64,000 nt of DNA from Tamarix chinensis (lineage: Eukaryota > Streptophyta > Magnoliopsida > Caryophyllales > Tamaricaceae): contig CM060177.1 in assembly GCA_030549775.1 (NCBI GenBank), forward strand, positions 33,386,514 to 33,450,513, read 5' to 3'. A program made the position numbers and the translations under genes. The notes beneath the pieces are model-generated. The model did no database searches and was not told the origin of the DNA. It worked only from the letters and a program-made list of their open reading frames with translations. Below, in pieces: positions 52,741-61,339 of the stretch (position 1 is its first letter; the number at the start of each line of letters is the position of its first letter).

Positions 52741-53119
52741 AGTTAATGATTGTACAGGATTAGGGTTTAGAGTGATTAACTCTGGGACGTTGTGATTAAG
52801 TAGGGTTGGAGTAACTAATCGTGATTGTTGAGGATAATTAAGGTTTGGGATGGCTAAGTATGGAGGTTATGGAAAAATAGGGATAAGAGTGGCTAACCAC
52901 GGTTTGGTGTGGACAATTAGGGTTGGTATGGCTGCTTAGAGTTGCTTGGCGTTATCATGTGTATTTATTAATTAAAATGTAGTTATGAATGTGGGTTTTT
53001 ATCAGTTGTGATGAGTATAGTATAAAGAGAATGATTTATGCATGTCAAGAGTATTACGTGATTCAATAAGACACGGATAAGACACTAATAACGTAAAGCG
53101 AAAGACTGTTGAGCCGAGC

Positions 53120-53545
53120 CCAATCTGATCCACCGGTTAGAATAGTGGTCAGAGGCGTTCTGCCCTGTGCGTTTCGTTTCGGTCCACCGGCTATAATAGT
53201 GGTCAGAGGTGGTCTGCCCTGTGCGTTTCGTTCTGGTCCACCGGCTATAATAGTGGTCAGAGGCATTCTGCCCTGTGCGTTTTGTTCCGGTCCACCGGCT
53301 ATAATAGTGGTCAGAGGCGTCCTGCCCTGTGTGTTTATTTCCGGTCCACCGGCTATAATAGTGAAGGATCTCAGCTCGATAGACCCAAAGTAAATAAGTT
53401 AAACCACGGTAAAAATACTAAGTACTTACAGTGGAACACCATGTTGAGGCGGGGCCAGTCCGGTCCACCGGTAAGAATAGTGGTCAGAGGCGTCCTGCCC
53501 TGTGTTTTTACTTCCAGTCCACCAGCTATAATAGTGGGGTCCCCG
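53120..53545 (+). repeat. 54-bp tandem repeats of element B
   Basis: CCACCGG starts at 53130, 53184, 53238, 53292 and 53346, exactly 54 bases apart, and again near 53466 and 53518. Each unit carries GGCTATAATAGTGG and GTCAGAGGCGTYCTGCCCTG. The repeat opens a 94-codon frame of an 18-residue repeat on the + strand and one on the - strand; I do not regard these as proteins. Confidence 0.92.
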
Positions 53546-55506
53546 TGCTCACATGGATTATTGAAGAATGTGTGAAATGGACTTATTATTATCAATGAGA
53601 ATAAAGAATAAGTCACCAGAAACGTTATCAGACCTTATCTTACGGGTTATCGCACGTTGTCTATATGATTGTGCTATGTGTGCTATGTGGTATGATTGTA
53701 TGTTTGGCCTTAGCGCACCAACGCCCTTACTCAGTATTGGACCCGTATTGATACTACCTTGATTGAATGGGTCCTGTGATGATCCACCGATGGTGGGGAG
53801 CAGACCTCCTATGCAGGTTTGATCGGTTACTATTTTGGGGTGGAAGGCTTGACTTGAGTGAGTAGGTGACCCGGATACTGATCCTTTTGGGGATTGTTTT
53901 GTTAGCTATATTTTGTATTACGTTTTCCGTTTTTAAAGAAAAAAAGTATTATGGGGTTGTAATCCTAAATCGTATTCAAACTTCTGTTTGACTTATATCT
54001 TATTAATGATTTATGCTAAATGTTGTCTTGCGTTTTATGATACTTCATACTTATTGATGATCGGTTTTAGCCTTAGCACTTAGTGCCGGAACGGTAGGAA
54101 TGAACCGGTCTGGTACTAAGTGTGGCGGTAATACCCCCAAGTTTACGGTTTTAATTATTTCGCTTCCGATAAACCTTTTGATTTAAACGAAATTTTTCAG
54201 TAGTAAATTTGGGGGTGTTACAATGTGTCTTCCAGGGTATTCTACAATTCCTATAGCTTTTGATATAATGTTATATTGGTCTACCCCCTCCTCACCATCT
54301 AACGCGTGAAGTTCGTCCGGTAATGTATATAATATATGTAAATTTAGCTTACATGAATAAGCATAATATAATAGTTTTCTAAAAGAAAAGTAAGTAGGGT
54401 TCCAAATATCTAAAAACTTACAATTTTTGTCGCTGCAACATCTACATCTTCATTAATGTATCCATCTCTTGTTGCTCTAGCCTTCTTCCATAATGTACCA
54501 ATATTAATGGATGAGGTACATGGGTCTAAGTCTTGGGCTATGAGGTATAAATCAAAAAATATTCTTATAATGTACCAATATTAAAAAATTTGTCAGTACG
54601 CTGTAAATAGATAAATCACAAAATACATACCAACTCCTCTTCAAGGCCTGCATACCCTTTGCGAGCCATATTATGCCGGTATTTATTCTGCTTTGCAATC
54701 TCTTTATTTTTGGCACTTTTTTCCTATGTGACAAGCCAAAACATAGTGACATGGTTATTTCAATATTATGCACAATATTAGGATCGATAAAAAAAATTTA
54801 ATTGTTATCTAACAAATACCTTAAAATCACCCGTAAGACGATATGCAATAAATTGGTTCCAACTTTCTTGATCGATGAAACCATATCGTTTGGGTGGATT
54901 TTTCCGTAGAGAACCATCCCTCTTTCTGTACATCTTCCTACGAGCTAAATATGACCTAAATGTTCTTAGATGTTCCCCAAAATGTCTAAGAAGCCATTTC
55001 TTCCTACTCTCTGGCACATTAAACACTCTCCGCATTGTAAGACATATAAATGTATACTGATATTAATGTATTAAAATTAATAACATTTGACATACAAAAA
55101 TGATTACATAAAATAGTATATTTACCGTGATTTCCTGCCAAATATGCTCCTCATGACCCGTTTGAACATGCTTCCAATTATTATAGGAGATAGGAACACG
55201 GTTACGTTTCACAAGTGAAATGTAAGTCAAGAACGTGTCTGCATAAGAGCCAATGGGAAGATTATAAGTATTCCATACCAACTCGACCAGTTCTCCTTTA
55301 TTCCTCATATTTGTGATGATTCTCATAATCGTCGGCCCTCTTTTCCCCTCTTCATCACTTCCGTCCCTATCAATATTTTTATTGGTCATATCTCTAAAAA
55401 AATAAATTAATAAATTATGTTAGAACGTTATGTATTGAGCATACTTGAGTTGAAAAAACATTTAAAAAAACCAACATAGATATTATATTTTACAATATTA
55501 TTACCC

Positions 55507-58388
55507 TCATTGCCTTCTTTTCCTTCTTTTTTCCCCCCTTGTTTTCTGATTAGATTCAGGATCTGATACATATATTACTTCCTGATGATCATCCCAGACA
55601 TATATTTCCTCTTCATTAATTGTATTGTTATCATTGTTCAATAGTACTATAGACCATCTGTTATCAGTAGGGTCAGTGACATAGAATACTTGTGTCGCTT
55701 GTGATGCTATGATTAATGGGTCTTGTTTATGCCCTGCTCTATTAAGATCTACTAATGTGAATCCATCTTCATATCTAACCCCACTACCGTTATCAACCCA
55801 TCTGCAGCCGAATACAGGGATTTTAAATACAGTGTAATCTAACTCCCATATATGTTCAATCACACCATGATAATTCATATTTGCATAAGTTGGATTCTTA
55901 TCTTTCGTACTAGCAACATGCATTGCCTCAGCTACTAAAGTCACCCCACTATTCTGCATTGTACTCTTCCCATCTTGTTCTTTTGTATAAAAAGTGTAAT
56001 CGTTGATCACATAACTGGTATATTGAAAAACTTCATAACAAGGTTTCTGAGACAACCAATGCAGGGTTTCGGAAATTAAACTTGGGGAATGTCCGATGAG
56101 TGAAATGATGCAATCTCTTATCCAATCAATAAAGGAAAGATTATGTTTATCGATAATCCATTTCTTAGTCTTTGATGGATTTTCAATCCGTAAAGAAGTC
56201 ATATGCTCTTCAATGTACGGCTGAACATCATCACTATTGTGTAATACATATAGATGTGCTGCATAGAACATGTTAGGATCTACACGTCCAAACTGTTTGC
56301 CTCTAATACCCTGTCCTTCAAATTTTCCTACATGTCAAGACTTAGGAATACCAAGAGCTTCAGCATTTGACAAGTGCTTTGTGAAAAACTCAATTGCCTC
56401 TTCCACCAGGTAACTCAAAACAATACATCTTTCTGGCCGATATCAATTCTTCACATAACCTTTTATGAACTTCATAAACCGTTAAAAAAAGTAAATCCAA
56501 TGCCCATGAATAGGTCTTAACATTTTTATCTCATAAACTAAATGAACAGTTAGATATACCATAATGTCAAAGAATGACGGTGGAAAATACATTTCAAGTT
56601 GGCACAAAATAATCACAATCCCTTTTTGTAAGGCGTCCAAACTATCAGGATGTATAACTTTAGAGCAGACAACTTTAAAAAACCAACAAAGCCTCGTGAT
56701 AGTAATTTGAACATGTTTTGGCCAAATTCTATGTATAGCTATCGGCAACAAGTGCTACATCAAGATATGACAATTTTGAGACTTCATGTTAATTAATTTC
56801 AACTCTTTCATCGACACGAGCCTTCTGAAATTTGAAGAATACCCTTCCAGAACCTTGACACTGTGTAAGAATTCACAAAATGAAATTTTCTCTTTTCTGG
56901 AAAGAGTATGACACGCCAGTGGTAGATATGTTCTTCTTCCGTTGTCTTGCGGTGTCAGTTCTCGTCTAATACCCATTTCTTCCTTATCCATTCGAGCATT
57001 TATCCCATCTTTTGTCTTGCGTGGAACATTAAGTAATGTTCCAACAAGACTGTCACATATATTTTTCTCAATATGCCCAAGGAACACAGTCTTTCGGCCA
57101 TGTGTTAGTTGAACAAATGAAGTATTCTCCTCACATATCGGACATGCATAATGGCCTTTCACACTATAACCTGACAAGTTGCCATACACCGGAAAATCAT
57201 TTATAGTACAGAATAAAAATGCTCTCAAAGTGAAATTTTCTTCACTATATGCATCAAATACTTCAACGCCCAAGTCCCATAAGAACTTCAAATCATCAAT
57301 CAAAGGTGCCAAATAAACATCAATATCATTCCTAGGTTGGTTTGGCCCGGAAATGAGTAAAGACAACATCATATACTTACATTTCATATAGAGCCACGGA
57401 GGTAAATTATATATAACCAAAATCACTGGCCATAAACTGTAGCTACCTTGATTGTGTGGATTCATTCCATCCGCTTAAAGCGCGAGGCTCACATTTTTTG
57501 CTTATTTACCAAATTCAGGAAACAACCCATCAATCGTCATCTATTGTGGAGAGTTAGATGGATGTCTAAGAAGCCCTTCATCTATCTTGTTATTAGCATG
57601 CCATCTTAGGTTCTTGGCATCTTCAATATAATTAAACATCCGCCTTAATCTTGGTATTATAGGAAAATACTATAGCACCTTAGCGGGCACCTTGTTCTTC
57701 TTGTATCATGGTGCTTTACATTTAGGATTAGGACAACTATCCAAAGATGCATTGTCATTGCAATATAAAATACAATCATTAGGGCATGCATGTATCTTTT
57801 CATAACTCATGCCCATAGAGGATAGAATCTTCTTCGCTTCATATGTACGATCGGGTAGAACATTATCATTAGGAAGCATATCCTTCACAATTGACAATAA
57901 TTCTATGAAACTCTTATCACTCCATCTGTTACATGCCTTTAAGTTGTACAACCTTAAAGTAGCGAATAATTGCATAAACGTCTTACAATCACCGTACAAA
58001 GGTTTCTCCGAGTCATTCAATAACTTCTCAAACATTTTTGGACAATTCCGAACACTTTCCTCAACCTTTTGAGTCATCTCCTCTAACGAATGTCCCTCAT
58101 AGTTATCAAATGATAATCCACTACTATCCCTCCTAACATCATCATTTTCATATTTAGACTCTGTTTTCCCATGCCATATCCAATAGGTGTAACTTGTATC
58201 AATACCATACACAAATAAATGATCTCTCAAATCATTAGCGTTGACACGCTGAATATAAGCACACTTAAACACGGACAGACTATTCTACTAGAGTCCCAAG
58301 CATGTTCAACTGCAAAATTGATGAAAAACTCCACTTCTTTGTCATATTCTCCAGATAGACGATTTGCAGACAACCATTTCCGATCCAT
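55507..58388 (-). pseudogene. TNP2-type CACTA transposase with DUF4218 and DUF4216 regions, broken
   Basis: The transposase cuts the element at its CACTA ends. The start at 58388 reads MDRKWLSANRLSGEYDKEVE, the transposase-associated domain, followed by CPCL and a -1 frameshift near 58270. 58272-57706 is open. 57705-57466 has at least four stops. 57465-56755 carries the TNP2 core with WPVILVIYNLPPWL, KYMMLSLLISGP, DVYLAPLIDDL and CTINDFPVYGNLSGY. DUF4218 follows after one stop (LCQLEMYFPPSFFDIMVYL, 56751 to about 56320, with more stops). DUF4216 is open at 56271-55507 (YVLHNSDD, QNSGVTLVAEAMHVASTKDKNP, GVIEHIWELDY). The order matches intact plant CACTA transposases. Roughly eight stops or shifts make it non-functional. 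The gene lies just inside the 5' (right) end of the outer element. Confidence 0.9.
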
Positions 58389-59527
58389 AGTTTTTGAATC
58401 TAGATATATCCCAGATGAAAGTAATTATTAAAAATCAATTGAATTATAAGTTTAATAATTATCAAATCACTATTGCTTAGAAAGAATTAATCTCAAATGT
58501 ATCATTCTATTATGTATATATATACATGAATCATGCTAACAAGTTTCCAAAATTATATTAATGATGATCAATAAAACTCCTTATACTTACAAAGAGTTCA
58601 TATATATATATATATATATACATACATACATACATACGTAGTAAAATATTGTACAATTAATAGTTCAAATTACAAAATATATACATATTACAGGATTTAA
58701 GCAATACCAGCACTATATAGATCAAAATGTTGCTACAACTCAAATACCTAAAAAACGAAAAACTCATATCCCTAAAACTAAATCCCCCGATAGCCTCGTC
58801 GAGCCCGACTAAAAACTATAACTCTGAAAGTCCACTCATCACGATATATCATTTGATCCCTGACATCATCGCAAGAGAGTCTACTCACAAATACTCTAGG
58901 GTAACCGAGGTGGATACTCCGAGGCAAGCTATGATGATACCTCCACTTATCATCGATGACCACCAGTTCTCCCAATATCCTATCATACCCTCTAGCAAAC
59001 AGCTCACCCTCAATAAATCTCGGGTGTGGTGCATCAATGTGGTAGACAAACCACTGTAAAAAAGTAGACGTAGCCGATGCCCATGGCTCTATCTGAGGCA
59101 GGGTCAACATAAGGTGATAAGATCTGAAATGGAAGGGGTGATAGGATGAGTTACTCGCGTACAAATGACATAGCTCGTCATATAACCATATCACATGAGT
59201 CTGTACATCTGTATGTGGCGCCATATGAAAATACAGTGGAGGCTATGTTATCTCACTACCTACAAATGAGAATCACTAAATCTTATCATCAAGGTTTTTC
59301 TCGAAAGGATCTAAATTATAGAATATGTAAACTGATCTTCAACTAGCTAGACAAATCATAAATATATTCTACCAGATCATAACCAACTATGTAAACCTAA
59401 CAACATCAAACTATTTAAAATAATGACATAATCTTTAGTTATATATTTAACAAACTGGCTAAACATCAAACTATCATCAAATCATTCAATCTACGCATAG
59501 TAAAATCAAGTAGATATTAATAAGATA

Positions 59528-59533
<6 letters not shown>
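58389..59533 (-). other. 5' region of the outer CACTA upstream of TNP2
   Basis: AT-rich sequence with a TA/CATA run at 58602-58636. It contains the unidentified frame 58778-59224, listed separately; otherwise nothing recognised. Confidence 0.5.
58778..59224 (-). CDS. Unidentified 148-codon open frame in the outer CACTA
   Basis: I do not recognise the product. The 148-residue frame starts MAPHTDVQTHVIWLYDELCH and ends with a basic SRARRGYRGI. It is rich in His, Tyr, Trp and Arg, poor in Lys, and shows no signal peptide, membrane segment or repeat. It is long for its AT-rich surroundings and lies on the same strand as TNP2, about 390 bases before it. It may be a captured fragment, an extra CACTA exon or chance; the opposite strand is also open for part of it. 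Confidence 0.3.
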   Translation of the reverse strand: MAPHTDVQTHVIWLYDELCHLYASNSSYHPFHFRSYHLMLTLPQIEPWASATSTFLQWFVYHIDAPHPRFIEGELFARGYDRILGELVVIDDKWRYHHSLPRSIHLGYPRVFVSRLSCDDVRDQMIYRDEWTFRVIVFSRARRGYRGI

Positions 59534-59534
<1 letters not shown>

Positions 59535-59582
<48 letters not shown>

Positions 59583-59614
59583 CATATATAGTACAACCTA
59601 ATAAATCATATATG

Positions 59615-59653
<39 letters not shown>
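59535..59653. repeat. (CA)n and (ATT)n microsatellites
   Basis: About 21 CA dinucleotides at 59535-59576, then a TATATA stretch, then about 13 ATT triplets at 59615-59653. Confidence 0.95.
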
Positions 59654-59787
59654 CATAATTATTCATCTCTATTTAATTTTTATCACAACACTGATGCCCA
59701 ACCAACCTCCTCAACTTTTCCCCATGCACAATACCCCTATCCTTAGGATTTTTCCCTATAGCCCTAGTTTATATGTAGTATAATAAA

Positions 59788-59996
59788 CAATAAACCCTAA
59801 CCCTAACCCTAACCTTCCCCCTCCCCCTCCCCCTAACCCTAACCCTCCCTTTAACCCTAACCCTAACAATAATTAACCCTAATAAATTATAACAAAAACT
59901 AACACTAAACATCATAAGATAATGATCCTAAACCTATAGCTAACTCTAACCCTAACCCTCCCTCTAACCCCAACCCTAACCCTAACCACAATTATT
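59788..59996 (-). repeat. Interstitial telomere-like CCCTAA tracts
   Basis: Clusters of AACCCTAACCCTAACCCTAA occur at about 59791-59815, 59834-59868 and 59946-59990, with CCCCCTCCCCCT interruptions. The unit is six bases (TTAGGG on the minus strand), not the seven-base TTTAGGG of most plants. They lie within the outer CACTA, 5' of TNP2. Confidence 0.85.
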
Positions 59997-60782
59997 TTAG
60001 ATTATATACACACATCTTATATATAAATATATTATAAATATATATACATATATATAATAGAACACATATAAACACACATTTTACGGAATATAAATACATG
60101 TCTTACAAAATATATATTAAAAAAAGCATATAAATACACATGATCTGCATAATAATGTGAGTGCTAAAAAATATGTATATACACCTTAATTTTATACTTA
60201 GAACGCACATAGCTTATGATAATAATATATATTTTAGGCTTGTGGATTCTCTTAAAATAATAATACATATTTTTATAAAATAGATTATAAACACATTTAT
60301 ATTTATATATATATGTAAATTAAGGTCTCGGCCACAATCAAAAAAGGACAGCAAAATTTTTCACCAACACATCAAACAACAGATTTTCAAACAACAAACC
60401 GCAAGTTTACAGTAACAAACAAACACAACCTCTTCGGTGCAATATGCATGCATTTATATATATATATATATATATACATATCAGTAGAGAAAATTTAAGA
60501 AATGAGGGAAGAACAAACACATAAGTAAAGGGAGCGATGGCGTGTAAGTTGAGAATGGCAACAACGAAGGTACAAGTGTTGGCTACGTTCGCAAGAATGA
60601 CACCATACACATGGAAAGCCAACAATGGCAGATGGGTGGTGGAGAGATGGCGGTGCGATGGTTTCCCTTAATTCAGAGGAGTCAGAGTGGTGGTGCAAGG
60701 GTTTGCAAGAGAAAGAGAGTACGAGAGGGAAGCGGCAGAGTCTGAAATTTTTAGCATGAAACAGTACAAAACGAAATAAAAG

Positions 60783-61035
60783 GAAGTTTTAATAACGATT
60801 CATGTAAAAACCGTTATTAAAACATTGACAATTTTGACAACAGTTCTTGTTTGAACCATTATTAAATCATGTTTTAATAACGGTTTAATGCCAACCGTTA
60901 TTAAAATGGCCGTGAAAAATTTCACCTTCCACTTTTAATAACGGTTATTACCTACAACCATTATTAAAACTTCCCGCGTATCAATTTTCATGCATTTGAC
61001 GATGGTTTTCGAACTACCGTTATTAATATCCCGTT
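60783..61035 (-). repeat. Right subterminal hairpin repeats of the outer CACTA
   Basis: About five units of TTTTAATAACGGTT..AACCGTTATTAAAA or close variants, ending 25 bases before the right terminus. They match the left subterminal block in sequence and design. Confidence 0.85.
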
Positions 61036-61063
61036 ATTATTTCTTGTTTCCGTAGTAGTGGAC

Positions 61064-61339
61064 AAAACAAAAATGAGACTAGCAAATGAATGCACTAGCA
61101 TGCTAGTAATAATAATAATGATGTTGGCTATAATATGGCAGAAGGATAAGAGGCATGAAATCTAAATATAAAGATCAAAGCTAAGAATTTAATTAATGAT
61201 GATCCAGGTAGCATAACTCTCTATAAATATTAAACCCCAAGCAATGTTTAGCTATTAACCTACATCATCATCCTCGGTATGCTCCAGTTGAGAGTTATAC
61301 CCATATAAATCTTCATCTACTCGTGGACCAAAACAAAAG
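61064..61339. other. Flanking DNA between the outer CACTA and copy F; no gene seen
   Basis: 276 bases, including an AAT run near 61108. Nothing recognised. Confidence 0.5.

Larger units (their letters stand above)
49443..54222 (+). mobile_element. Solo-LTR-like element B (long-LTR family)
   Basis: It starts TGTAATACCCCG and ends TTTGGGGGTGTTACA, flanked by the target duplication ATGTG (49438-49442 and 54223-54227). It is 4780 bp, very similar in order and sequence to A but in opposite orientation. Modules in order: AT-rich 5' part, GC-rich block with CAG/CTG runs (49970-50345), a TTGGTATAAATTTCCGAAAACCC stretch, about 1.3 kb of AT-rich modules, the GGATCCAG/GTAAGTCT site (51823-51838), a minisatellite (52140-52740), the 54-bp array (53120-53545), and the end. 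No gag-pol. It interrupts an exon of the outer CACTA's second gene. Confidence 0.85.
38660..55389 (-). pseudogene. Second gene of the outer CACTA: Transposase_24-like N-terminus to Ulp1 (C48) protease C-terminus, split by three insertions
   Basis: Minus-strand exons are about 55389-55126, ~55045-54820, 54723-54631, 54537-54422, ~54320-54223 continued at 49442-49172 across LTR B, 49090-48865 continued at 43743-43698 across LTR A, 43590-43253, 39301-39005, 38893-38815 and 38728-38660. Most junctions are GT/AG. Early exons resemble the Transposase_24 family (KNKEIAKQNKYRHNMARKG; SSINIGTLWKKARATRDGYI). Further on is VLEAHGSFV|PWPVDQIR, as in related CACTA proteins. The end is a C48 cysteine protease with HWVLYAV (His), VYVFDS (Asp) and GDDCGYYVCR (Cys), all three catalytic residues present, and a normal stop. 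LTR A and B interrupt exons; CACTA-II lies in an intron. One A-run frameshift is at about 49343. In other CACTAs this product resembles a SUMO-type protease; its role in transposition is unclear. Confidence 0.85.
37628..61060 (-). mobile_element. Outer CACTA (En/Spm) transposon with TNP2 and Ulp1 genes and three nested insertions
   Basis: The left end CACTACCCCGGAAAGAGG and the right end (reverse complement CACTACTACGGAAACAAG) are terminal inverted repeats. The 3-bp target duplication GAC is at 37625-37627 and 61061-61063. Both subterminal regions carry hairpin repeats built from TTTTAATAACGGTT. The element reads right to left: TNP2 transposase, then a multi-exon second gene ending in a C48 protease. 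CACTA-II (3830 bp), LTR A (5121) and LTR B (4780) are inserted; without them it is about 9.7 kb, an ordinary size for an autonomous CACTA. The TNP2 frame has stops, so the copy is probably dead for its own transposase. Confidence 0.92.

Noticed and set aside
53109..53393. 94-codon frame with an 18-residue repeat
   Set aside because: It is produced by the 54-bp DNA repeat, is open on both strands, and is degenerate in other copies.
59535..60000. CRISPR-like or satellite array
   Set aside because: Only simple CA/ATT microsatellites and CCCTAA tracts; a plant nuclear context makes CRISPR irrelevant.
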